This document shows, in pieces, positions 25,168 through 35,024 of a stretch of 64,000 nucleotides of DNA (its first letter is position 1; every line of letters begins with the position of its first letter). A model generated the notes under the pieces. That model saw only the letters and a list, made by a program, of their open reading frames with translations. It did not search any database and was not told the origin of the DNA. The translations under genes and the position numbers were made by a program. The stretch covers positions 558,001 through 622,000 of the forward strand of contig JAVLRN010000012.1 of the NCBI GenBank assembly GCA_032821775.1. The letters run 5' to 3'. The DNA comes from Sanguinoderma infundibulare. Taxonomy: Eukaryota > Basidiomycota > Agaricomycetes > Polyporales > Polyporaceae.

Positions 25168-26166
25168 CACGGCGCGTTTCCGGCCAGCTGGTCAGAGGCT
25201 GGGGGCTGGAACCTGGACCAGGTGTAGCGGCCAGGCGGCAGCCAGCTGGCTGCCACCTGGGCGCCAGGAAATAAATAGGATGGTACCACACTGGTACCAG
25301 CTCCAGCTGGATACCAGCTGTCGCTTCTGCCTGGCATCAATATGTGTAATGAGGTGGTAACCATCACTAGGACGAGCATATAATTGCACAATCATAATGA
25401 TCAAAATTGGCCAGAAAGCTCGCAAACATCAATACAGACTCGGATGGATTAAGAAAAATATATTTCATTGATCAATTCAGTATATATATATACAGTTACT
25501 GCCTACGATTTACCTATGCTTAACGCCAGGCTATACCACTCACCATAAAGAAAAGAGAGGACTCAACGAGGGCGGGTAAACTTAGGACTTACCAAGCATG
25601 ACTTCGCAACTGGTGAAGAGCGGGAAGGACTTACCGGACACAGGACACCACTCAAACTCAATGCGCATGATATGAATACCCAAGAAGGAAGACTTACCTT
25701 TCGGAGCCTGGCACTCAAGGTGGGAGACTCGCAGACGCGGAAGTGGGAGGATGGACTCAGAGATATGGAATGGAAACCGGATAACATGGGCGTAGATACA
25801 CAGGAGGACTTACTTTTCAACACCCAGCACAGCACACGAAGACCCCCGAACAGCTGCGGACACTTTGCAAGTGGGAGTTGAGGGGAAAGGTGAGTTGCAA
25901 CAGAGACGACGTGTCGGACCATATATGTGCTGGCAAACAATTAGGACTCCGCAGAGAAGCGGTCGGCTATGATGGACTGGATATGGTCGAAGGAGTCGGG
26001 TGGTGGCCAGGCAGGCAATGGACAGTAATGGGCTGGAAAGCGGCTGGTAGATGGCTGGTTGGGACAGCTGGTGGCCAGCTGTTTCCAGCCGGTCTCCAGC
26101 CGCGGTGAAGGCTGGGCAGGCGCTGGCCGGGAGATCTGGACACCGGCTGTTGGGAAAATGGGCGTG
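25168..26166. mobile_element. 999-bp TA-flanked insertion, probable non-autonomous DNA transposon
   Basis: The left end reads TA|CACGGCGCGTTTCC and the right end GGAAAATGGGCGTG|TA. The ends are imperfect inverted repeats: 17 of the first 25 positions match when the right end is reverse-complemented. The right duplication arm keeps the uninterrupted target at 54041-54055 (reverse complement AGGGTAGGGAACG), with a single TA. Both subterminal regions are crowded with CCAGCTGG-like palindromes. The centre is AT-rich (about 25450-25495). No transposase domain was recognised in any frame. TA duplication suggests a Tc1/mariner-like mobilising transposase, but the family is not established by the sequence. 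Confidence 0.8.
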
Positions 26167-26168
26167 TA

Positions 26169-26640
26169 GGGAACGATGGCGCTCTACGGACGGCCACCGC
26201 CCACACACTCCCCCAGATAGGTCTCATCGAGGATGCGCTTGCGGATTTTCGCCCGTTTGGGGCCTTACTCTTCGGCGTCGTGGTCATCCCGTCTTGCAAG
26301 TCTTGCTTCCCGTCCAGTGTTCGGCACGACGAGTTTCGGCTGGGGTAGGGCTTAATGACGGTAGCAAGTACGGTCGCCCACACTCCCCATTCGCTCCAAT
26401 TGCATCGTGGACACGCTTGTGGATCTTCGCCCGTTTGGGGCCGTACTCTTCGGCGTCATGGTCCCCTTGGCCCTTGCAAGTCCTCGTCCGTGTTTGTGTT
26501 TCGGCACAACGAGTCTATGCTGGGGTAGGACTTAATGACGGTCGCAAGGACGGTCGCCCACACTCCCCCGGTGCTTCGACTGGATCGTGGACGCGCTTGA
26601 GGATTGTCGCCCGATTGGGGCCGTACTCTTCGGCGTCGCG
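26169..26640. repeat. 180-bp tandem repeat, about 2.5 units (left arm)
   Basis: Anchor CGCCCACACTCCCC recurs at about 26375 and 26555, exactly 180 bp apart, and a diverged first anchor is near 26196. Other anchors recurring with the same spacing are TTGGGGCC.TACTCTTCGGCG and GGGGTAGG.CTTAATGACGGT. Because 180 is a multiple of three, one plus-strand frame stays open across the units. On the minus strand the units repeat a peptide of the form DAEEYGPxRAxIxKRVHD. The right arm has a near-identical two-unit version at about 53676-54045. Confidence 0.9.
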
Positions 26641-27896
26641 CAATGCCGCACACAGGGTCGTGCACAACACGTGCCCGTACGCTCAATGCTCTCCCAAACG
26701 CCACTCATCATTGACAAGCACGGTGAAGCAGCACGACGTACTAAGGACCCTAGTTTCATGCTCTCCTTCCCGTATCTCGTCGTTGTGGCCGGAGTGGCTG
26801 CAGTCGGTGGTTGGCGGCTGCAGCTAACCACTGCGGCACACGGAGGATTGGTGTGGGACGGCATCGTCGCAAGGATCAGTTGATGTTGAATTCGATGGGT
26901 GTGACTGGATGGGGGGAGTTCAGTGTGCAGCTATTGACATCGGCGTGCTGTTGAAGATGGTGGTTGAGGAAGTTGAGGGCTGGGGGCGGGGACACGGCGG
27001 TCAACCACCCGCAAAAGCTCAGTGTGATTTTGCGTGTGGTCGCAGTTAGCGATACATGGGCATGGTCTGGCATGGTGCGGGGAAACGTGAGATGTGGGTG
27101 GTGGAGTGGAGTGTCCCATATAGGGAGGAGAGAAGGTGACTGGCGGGGAACGAGTGCGCGCCAGTGGCCTTTTATGTCCGTGCAAAGGCGGTTCAGACTC
27201 CGAACGCGACTTACCGAAACGACTTCAGGCTCAGCCTCCTTTCGATCATCTTTGTTCTATTGCAACATGCGGCTGCCATACATATCCATAACAATGCATC
27301 CAAAACAACGTGGACTCAAGTTAGAGTCCACGGATATCCCGATACACCCTGTACCAGTGCCTCAGGGCACACCAAATTTCCACTGGGTCAACTGTCCCTT
27401 CTGATATCCAAGCCCGTAGGTTCCTTGTTGTGCTGGACAATTCTCAAGGTGCAGCGATGGCTAACAACGTCAGAGGCAGCCGCAAGTCGTTGACGCCACA
27501 ATGACCACCCGGGAGCGCCAACGCGTGACCCTTCGCGACGCGTCGGGCACGGGACCTGGTCACACTGGAGCAAAGAACGTCGCCACCCAACTTGAGCTTG
27601 AACTCAGAACCGGGCGTTGCTCGAGCTCTGGAAACAACGTTAATGTATAATATATATATCAAACACGAAACCAAGCTATCGAGATACGGCCATAGAAAAG
27701 GAACAGATCTCTGACATATGTTCGACCATTTCGAGGGTAGGGCTTCTTATATAAGTACAGTAGTATCCTCTTCAAAGACTCGTAAATATTTTCAACATCA
27801 TGCGATTCTACCGCGTAACTGGCAGCGGAAAACTTCATTCCATCAAACCATTGATCACATCCCTTCTCATGTCTCACTCTTCTTTCCCCTTGCAGC
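26641..27896. other. Gene-poor stretch inside the left duplication boundary
   Basis: No gene was recognised. Several open frames of 60-146 codons exist on both strands but show no domain, signal peptide or conserved splice pattern. On the minus strand an open frame from about 26690 reads GHVLCTTLCAALR directly into the last 180-bp unit, possibly the remnant of a gene whose end was tandemly duplicated. Confidence 0.35.
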
Positions 27897-30220
27897 TCAA
27901 CAGACATCTATGACTACGTCCCGCTGCACATTGATGACTTGGGCCCGGTCTGCAAGCTTTTCAATCGTCGTCATCGAGCGAGCGCAGGTCTCTTGCTCGT
28001 CCAGCTCTGTGGTGACTCTGGACGAAGAGCCTGGCGCAATAATTTCATTTAGTTGACCTAATACTCGCACAACCATGCTCAGATGCTCACCGTTGCTTCC
28101 AGTGCGTCCACGGGCCTCGAGTTTGATCGCAACAGGCACATTCGTGTGAATATGCTCACAGCCTTCGGTGCCAAATACGTCTGTTCCGACCATTGGGATT
28201 GCAGCACGGTCCCTGAGCGACTGTCTGCTGTTCAGCCTACCAATATGGGAAGGCATCAGATCACTCATGGGACATTGAGCTGAAAGGAAATTTATGCTCA
28301 CGCGGCTAAAAGCGAGTTGGCGTAGACTGGCATACTACAGTGAGTCCCATTGTATACATAGGCAGCAGGCTACCTGACAGAGGCGGAAGACATACATTTG
28401 GTTCCTACAAGAGACATCCCACCATATATTCCAAAATCCGCGGGTTGAATCACGGCCTGTAAAGTTCCATGAGTCAACAGATATCCAGAATTAGTTGACT
28501 GTTAGATACGTACAACAAGGAACATTGCAAGCATAAACAAACTGGCCGAAAAGAGAGCAAATTCAGCAACAGAACACGTCATGTGGGGTTCTAGGAATAT
28601 TGAACCTTGTGACTAATCCTGCGGAGGGCAACGTGTTAGCCCGGTACATATTATCGACCAGGGATCAAATCGAACCTGTCGTCATAGTATACAAGACTAA
28701 CAGCTCCACCGCGGAATCTGTACTGCGAGGAACAGTCAGAAGACAACCATCTTTGTCCCAGACAAAGACTTTACCTCTTAACCCCGCTACGACTCCGACG
28801 CAAAGCGATAATCATAACGGTGGTCAAAATGACATCCGTAATCATGGCTAGGCCAGATGCACATGATAAAATCCACTATTGTATAGTGAGAATCAATGGA
28901 GAAGAGGGGGTGGAATGTTACTCACTGTCTTGGACACGAAGTTGGCATACGTTCCCGATCTAACCCTGACAGGGAACGGTGGTCAGATTTGCTATAATAA
29001 CGCACTAATGCACGTCAAAGACCCACTGTAGGACCGTTGCCACTAATATGTCATTGGTCAGTCACCCCCAATGTTGCGATATTATGAATATTAATTCACT
29101 TACCGATGCACACTACTGTTCACCGCGGCCCAGCAGAGTCAGTACGTAGCACCGCACAGATGGATTGCTGACTATCAAAACCTTACCAAACTGGCTAAAA
29201 AAGCAAAATGACTTGCAAGGTTCTCAGTGTTAGCACGGTCCCCATTATTATGTAGCAGGCATACACCTACCGCTAGGACCACCCACATCCGATATGGCCG
29301 TCCAACTGCACACAGTCAGTGAATGAGTACCTGATATCAAACTTTGCACCTGCCACTTACAGAGATAGGCTCGACGGGCGAAGAAACTATTCCGGAAATA
29401 AAAGATTTAGAGACAGCAGCCTAATGACTAGTATCATCAAAACCTACGCTTGGGATGTGCCAACAGTCATGCCCTAAAGACAAGAATGAGTCAGTCTCTA
29501 GTTCCAATGTATAATCGATGATCTACTCCTACTCACCGCCACTATTACAGTGATCTGTCATGTGTACATTAGTAGAGAGCAGTGACGCACCCGCGCCCGA
29601 GCACAGGAACACCGTATTATACAGTACCTCAACAGATCTACAAGGAATGCGAATATGGTGTTGAGCAGTTTTCAACGGAAAAGATGATAATAATAGAAAT
29701 TTACCGTGTAATATTCAGAAGCATCGACGGGTTGAGGTATTGGGAAATCAAGTAATAGTAACTAATATAGCAAATAGTTATTAATTAGTACTAGGACTCA
29801 AAAGATCGGTATGACTCTGCTCACCCTGCGTGGCAGCTCAAGACGGTGTGAGCCGTCTCAAGGATCCTAGAGTGTATTTAATTTAAGCATAAGATGACAT
29901 GTACCAGGTCGGAACGAGGCCTACACTGTTGCATACACCTAATCTAAAGGGTTGAACACACTGTCACATGTAAAGTCATTGTTATACGTACCGCAACCTT
30001 GAGCTCTATTTTATCCATGGTATACGTTCTAAAGTATCGATATACTTGGTGCAAAGTAATCCCATAGAGCCTAATGGAGAGATTAGCTCATTGCGCCAGC
30101 CACAGATATAGAATGGGTCTCATACACTAGAGCAACATACAACCCTATGAGAAGAGGCCCAAAGAACCTATCAATGGAAATCTGTGGTAGCTCTGCGGCA
30201 GGAGGAATGGAAGAAGACAT
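27897..30220 (-). CDS. DUF6534-type multi-span membrane protein
   Basis: Minus-strand gene with many very small exons. Starts at 30220 (MSSSIPPAAELPQISIDRFF) with first membrane segment GPLLIGLYVALVLYGITLHQV; then YRYFRTYTMDKIELKVA, ILETAHTVLSCHA, YYLISQYLNPSMLLNIT, DVILTTVMIIALRRSRSG, TDSAVELLVLYTMTTG joined to LVTSLFMLAMFLVA, VIQPADFGIYGGMSL, and the family signature VYANSLLAALNSRQSLRDR. The cytosolic tail ends DVVIDVC-stop at 27897. DUF6534 proteins are a large agaricomycete family of unknown function, seven-span-like, mostly found in expanded gene sets. Several middle exons (29.2-29.9 kb) could not be fixed uniquely. Confidence 0.75.
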
Positions 30221-31130
30221 TGCAACAAGTGGAGGAGAACTGGCCTCTCACCATTCGGGCATAGGCATCGCCTAAATACCCCGGGGTAGGTTGTAACTTT
30301 CTGATTGAAAGGGCCCGTCAGAACGAAACCACAAAAATCAAAAACGATAGCAGCACGGGTAGATGAACAGCCATTGTGGTCTCCATTGAGAAGCCTTGGA
30401 TGTTGGATGGAAACTGACAGATAGACACAGGGTTCGATCGTGCAATGGTAGCACGTGTAGATGAAAAGCCATTGTGGTCGCCGGTGGCGCGCGAAAAGCT
30501 TTGGATGGTGGATGGAAATTGACAGACACTAAGTTCAATCGTGTAGAGCTTCAAACCACCCTCTGGCCGCAGCAGCGAAGATGCAGGCACTTCAGGGATT
30601 GTTCAGGGAGCCTAATTGTCCGCCGCCGAGAAATTACGAATGCCAGTGCGATGCTTAGACAACATAGATGCAACCGACACACTCGAAGAGAACACACCTT
30701 TTGCCTCTATCCACGCTTCGTGGAGTGGGCATCCGCCCAACAAGTCAGCAACTAACCATCACGGAAGTTGAAGAACAAAATCAGTGGCGTGGGCGGCCGT
30801 GATCCAACTCGACAGCGAACGCGAAGAAGTAGGAAAGGAAGACCAATTTGTGGAGGCCATCTGTTATTCGTTCGCAAGTGCCACCGTGGGAGGTGGTCAT
30901 ATGCCACTGCCCATGATCCCTCAAGTAGGTGCCTGCGTTTGTTCATCAACAGTAGAGATACCAGCAGAACAGGGCTACCTACAGATGTAGATTTCGTGTC
31001 CACTGTTACATCTAAGCCTCATGGAAGAACCGGAGACCTGTCAACACTCGATCGGAAACAGAACTGTGGGGACCCACCAGAGCACGACCCTCCTTCGTCC
31101 CACGCATAATCGCTGAGCCCCAAGGAGTCC
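30221..31130. other. Intergenic with a local 98-bp direct duplication
   Basis: Upstream flank of the DUF6534 gene and downstream flank of the gene at 31131-31718. Apart from the 98-bp tandem pair at 30352-30547, no gene or RNA was recognised. Confidence 0.4.
30352..30547. repeat. Two tandem copies of a ~98-bp unit
   Basis: Copy 1 starts AGCACGGGTAGATGAACAG at 30352 and copy 2 starts AGCACGTGTAGATGAAAAG at 30450. Both continue with CCATTGTGGTC, AAGC.TTGGATG.TGGATGGAAA.T and TTC.ATCGTG in the same order. They differ at scattered positions and by a small indel. Confidence 0.8.
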
Positions 31131-31718
31131 TCACCATCCTCAAGTCAACGTGAACCCATCGCGCCTCTTCTCCCTCCGCACGCTCTCCTGATGCCTCTTC
31201 CTCTCCTCCGTCCTGCTCTCCAACATCGCCCTCTCCCTGGTCACCCGCTCCCGCTCCGCCATCTGCGCGCGGTGCTCGGAGGGCGTCGGTCGGGGCTGAG
31301 GCTTAGCGGGGAACGGGCGGTGCGGGAGGGGGCGGGGTGTGAGCTCGTCCGCCGGTGCGTCTGCGAGCTCGGGCTCGTTGCTATCTGTAAGAGGCTTTGG
31401 CCAGTCTTCCTTCTCGTCAATTTAACTCTCGACCAGGGACTGGGGCGCAGGGTGGGCGCCGGTTCTCCAATATTTGCGAGTGAGCCCGGCGACGGTGGTG
31501 TAAAGGATCAATCGATCATGAAGGCGTGACGCGCCGAGATTTGTGGGGAACGACGGGACGAAGGGCAGCAGCGAGCATATCAACTGCGTCCAGACAGATA
31601 TGTTTATAACGTTTAACGTTAAGGGTGACCGGTGAGGTGGGTGTCCAGGACAAGAGCGACGGTGGAAGAACGACTCACAGGCAAGTCGGCGAAAGCCGAG
31701 GCGCAATGTCGTGCACAC
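31131..31718 (-). pseudogene. Disrupted gene of unknown function, possible mitochondrial protein
   Basis: On the minus strand a coding-looking frame reads ASRLHDRLILYTTVAGLTR and KYWRTGAHPAPQSLVES, hits TAA at 31424-31422, and continues in the same frame as DEKEDWPKPLTDSNEPELAD, a Pro-rich segment, and a charged helix ERERVTRERAMLESRTEER to FTLT-stop at about 31131. A nearby ATG (about 31583) in another frame gives MLAAALRPVVPHKSRR, which looks like a mitochondrial presequence and would need a one-base shift to join. The alternative start at 31718 gives MCTTLRLGFRRLACES. I do not recognise the family. Either the gene is broken or the assembly has base errors. Confidence 0.5.
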
Positions 31719-31750
31719 CTCTTTCCATACACACCCTCACCCCATCCACC

Positions 31751-33005
31751 ATGCCGCCTCTCCCCTCCGCACTCGATGAAGAGACGTCGAACCTCGTCCT
31801 GTCATTAACTAGGACGGCGGCAGAAGGACCCCGCCGACTCACAGATACCTCGACTACGGACATGCACAGGGCCCCTCGCATTGCAACAGCAATATGCCGC
31901 GGAGCTTCGGGATGACTTGGATCTGTTCGGGCGACAACTCGAGGTACGTTGTGCAATCGAATTATATGGGTGGAATCCGACACCAATCTGAGCAGAGTCT
32001 GGACGTTGCAGTGGACGACCAGAGGACGGAACGCGGGAGGACGGAGCTGGCTGAGGCAGGTCGTGAACGAGTTCCAGGCTGCGCTTACAAGGTATGTTCG
32101 CGACATCATCTCAAAACTTGTCCATTCCATGACTAGTATGTGCATAGAATACGAAAGGACATGCGTGCCGCTGTCTTGGCCTCAAAACGCGCAATAGACA
32201 CGCAACGGGCCTCACCACCAGAGGGGCTGCTGTGCTCGTCCGCGGTGAACGAGAAGCAAACCTTGCACGAGAAAGTAATGTGAGCGCTTTACCTCCTCGT
32301 TTCTTTCGTGGGCTCACCATAGTATGTTAAGTGAGGATGCATTGATGAATGCAACCAACGATGTCACTGAGGCTCTCCAGCGGACCCTTGGCCTCGTGCA
32401 AGGCGAGCTAGAACGCTCGGTCCTCTCCACCCAGCTCCTCGGTACGCCCTCATTCACCGCTGACAGGTCCACCTCGTCCACGCACGACGTGCTACACTCG
32501 CTTATGACCACCTCCAAGCACCTCATTACCACGCTCGAGAAATCGGACTGGATGGAGAGGATGCTCATCTTCGTCGCCTTGATCTTCTTCGTCCTCGTCG
32601 TGCTCTTCATCGTCAAGCAGCGTCTAGTAGACCGTGGCTTGCGGATCGCCTTCATCTGGAGGCATTTCATTCTCGACTTGAGCGGGGACGAGGCGTTGCT
32701 TGCCATGGAAATCGAGGAGGGCCAGGCTTCGTTATTGTTATCTTCGGTGGCAAGCAGCGTCGTTTCATCAGCGGTGTCTTCGGCGGTGGTCACTGCGTCG
32801 ACGGTAGCCGCGTCTCTTGCTAGGTCCGCTTCATCAGTTACCGGAGACGAAACAGTTGGGGCCAGTGCTATGCCGGGTGCATCAACGTGAGACCCCCACC
32901 TCCATCTATGTGGATCCCTCACTATCAAAGGGCGAATATGTCGCCACCTTGTCTTCCAGCGCCGAACCGACGGAGACCGAGACAGTACCACACGACGAGC
33001 TATAG
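31751..33005 (+). pseudogene. sec20: SEC20-like SNARE gene with three apparent frameshifts and terminal HDEL
   Basis: Reads MPPLPSALDEETSNLVLSLTR, then continues one frame over as RQKDPADSQIPRLRTCTG and LALQQQYAAELR. After an intron come SLDVAVDDQRTERGRTELAEA and, another frame over, VVNEFQAALT. A splice at the AG of TGTGCATAG gives IRKDMRAAVLASKRAIDTQR. The SNARE-like helix follows (MLSEDALMNATNDVTEALQR, LERSVLSTQLL), then SKHLITTLEKSDWMERM and the transmembrane anchor LIFVALIFFVLVVLFIVKQR. One frame ends at 32890 (MPGAST-stop), but the neighbouring frame continues ETPTSIYVDPSL to TETVPHDEL-stop at 33005. Sec20 is an ER Qb-SNARE for Golgi-to-ER retrieval, and yeast Sec20 ends in HDEL, so the HDEL argues for homology and against random extension. 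Each break looks like a single extra base (near 31813, 32060 and 32888). Confidence 0.8.
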
Positions 33006-33561
33006 AGAGACGTGTACGCGCTGCTGCATTTATCTTACCCGCCATGCATCTCGTCTCGGAACACACGACACAGAAACACGAAAAAAGGTTTTATGGACAC
33101 TTCACGGTAACTCATTGTATAGCAGTCGAGGAGCGGGGTGCTCCCATATAGGTCTTTGACTAGAGCCCAGCCGCGATAACAACTCAAGCAGGCAGTTTTC
33201 TCTAGATCTCGGGAGACGGCAGTGTTTGTTTAGAGTATCTCCATTGCTACATGGCGCATATAAGCATAGCCCCGTAATGATACATTGCATAGAACTAGTA
33301 ACTCCCGAGCAACGTACAACAGACCGCGAGCAGCAGAAGAAAGAAACGTCGAGCGAGGAATCGCAAGCGAAAGACGCACGAAGCTGCATCAGCTCCCAAT
33401 CGGCTCCCAGCCCTCTCCGAAGCCGTTGGTCCAAGCGTGCGGGGCTTCATGTTGTGCATTGCAGCCCGCGCGTGCGCGCGTGTTCCCCAAACCCGTCCGT
33501 CTCCCTCCCTCCATCAGCTCATCCGTCCGAGTTCACGAGCTAGTAGGAGAACGCAAAGCGC
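33006..33561. other. Convergent 3' region of sec20 and uL1
   Basis: No gene seen. It holds the 3' ends of the plus-strand sec20 and the minus-strand ribosomal protein gene. Confidence 0.4.
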
Positions 33562-34495
33562 TCAGTAGAGACGGATGGGTTTGCCCATCGTCGACTTGAT
33601 GTGGAGCGACTTGACGTTCTGCCAGTTCTTCTTGAGCAGCGACACGAGGAAGTTTATGCCTGTGGACGATGTCAGCGTATAGCAGACTGCAGGACAAGGA
33701 GCGACACGTACTCAGCATGACATTCGCGAGGACCTGGTCGTCAGACATCTGGACGTGTCCAACGGCGACACCCAAACAAAGCACCTTCTTGAGCTGGAAC
33801 TTGATCGTCGAGCGCACCTCGGTGATCTTGTTCTGCAGGTCCTCTGCGTGCGAGACGGGTGTAGGGAACTTGCCGGCTGCAGGCACAAACGGAACGCGCC
33901 TCAGCACCCTCAACGCGCGAACTGAAGAAACGCCAACGTACCCTTGGAGAGACCGGGACCGAGCAGACGGGGGATCTGCTTGATGAGGGCCTCGGAGGCC
34001 AGGAAAGCGTCGTACTGCTTGGCGAGCTTCTTGACAAGCTTCTTGTTCTTGTTCAGCTTCTTCAAGTCGTCAACAGACTTGTACTCGAGGTCAATCTGCT
34101 TCGCGCGGTCGATGTCGGCGGCATCCGCGAGAATGCAGATGGACATGCGCGGGCGGGGGACGTGGGGGAGCCTGAGTGCGCCGGACGGACAGGGCGGGTT
34201 GGTACTGCGGTATTAAAAGGGATGGAGACGAGAAACGGGGAGCTCACTTGACGGTGCCCGAGAAACGCTTGTCGCGCTGGGGGTCGTAGTTCTTGAGGCC
34301 GATCTGGAGCTCGACGGTCTCGACAAAGTTGCGCTTCTTCTCGCCGTTGGACTCGGCGAGGAGCTCCTGGATAGAGCCCCGCACGCTTGACACTGAGAGC
34401 TTGCTTCCGCTATTCGGGGCACATTTCCAAACGCACCATCGTCAGCATGGAATGTCTGGACTAACGCGATGCAAGACGAGGAGTACGCACCTCAT
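33562..34495 (-). CDS. 60S ribosomal protein uL1 (L10a)
   Basis: Five exons on the minus strand, all splicing in frame. Exon 1 is only 5 nt (ATGAG), then [114 protein letters not shown] and the C-terminus [15 protein letters not shown]. This is uL1, the L1-stalk protein of the large cytosolic subunit, near the family length of about 217 residues. The 5-nt first exon with an intron right after codon 2 is common in fungal ribosomal-protein genes. The gene is intact although genes on both sides show frameshifts. Confidence 0.95.
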
Positions 34496-35024
34496 GCTTT
34501 TTCGTTAGGGATCGTGGAGTCTTGAGGGCTGGGTATGGATATTCAAAACTCGGCCGTCGCTGCCATCCACAAATCTCGCGCGGGTGGCTGCCGTGGGAAT
34601 CAACTGTATAGCGTGACAGCACGTAACACCGTAAGTCACGGCCAACGACATCTCCGTGGCCGCGTTGGGGCCAACAAGAGCCGCTCAACAGAAGTTCTGA
34701 AGGACACGATGGGCTGTAGAGAGGCGTGTATGCGAATCGAGTCCCGCTGGGTCTCGACATTTGTTCGGTTGAGCTCGTCTCCAAATTCTGCCACCAGTCC
34801 TTTCAACTATGATTTAGAAAGTCAATTATATAGCGGCCACCCCATCATAGTAAACTCTGCGTTACTCAGGACTATGACGTCCGGCCGGTAGGCTGTTGTC
34901 GATCGCCGAATCGGCGAGCCCAGAACTCTCCCCCTCCAGCAAGCCACCGCATGCACATTGGTATTGTGAATGTGGGCGCGGATGCGTTGTGCTCAGGCGT
35001 CGTGGAGAGGACTAGATCTAGAGA
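34496..35024. promoter_or_regulatory. Promoter side of uL1 and 3' flank of the F-box gene
   Basis: No coding exon was recognised on either strand. The part nearest 34495 must hold the ribosomal-protein promoter. No clear TATA box or other element was identified. Confidence 0.35.

Larger units (their letters stand above)
22915..26640 (+). repeat. Left arm of a large inverted segmental duplication
   Basis: This stretch matches the reverse complement of about 53676-56485. Shared landmarks, in order: ACCATTCGGACGATG about 400 bp before the methyltransferase start; GTTCCGGTCCAGGTGA; CTGAGGTTCTTTCG; the whole methyltransferase gene; GGATGAACGT.CGGATATTA after the stop; TATGCAAGCCGATC; and the 180-bp tandem repeat at the inner end. 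The arm carries an extra 999-bp insertion (25168-26166) absent from the other arm. The outer edge is approximate because similarity fades there. Confidence 0.9.

Noticed and set aside
25563..25940. 125-codon minus-strand open frame inside the 999-bp insertion
   Set aside because: No transposase motif or other domain is visible, and composition is Ser/Leu-rich without structure.
26051..26827. 258-codon plus-strand open frame over the tandem repeat
   Set aside because: It starts inside the transposon-like insertion and stays open because the repeat unit is a multiple of three. It shows no domain, so it was described as repeat, not gene.
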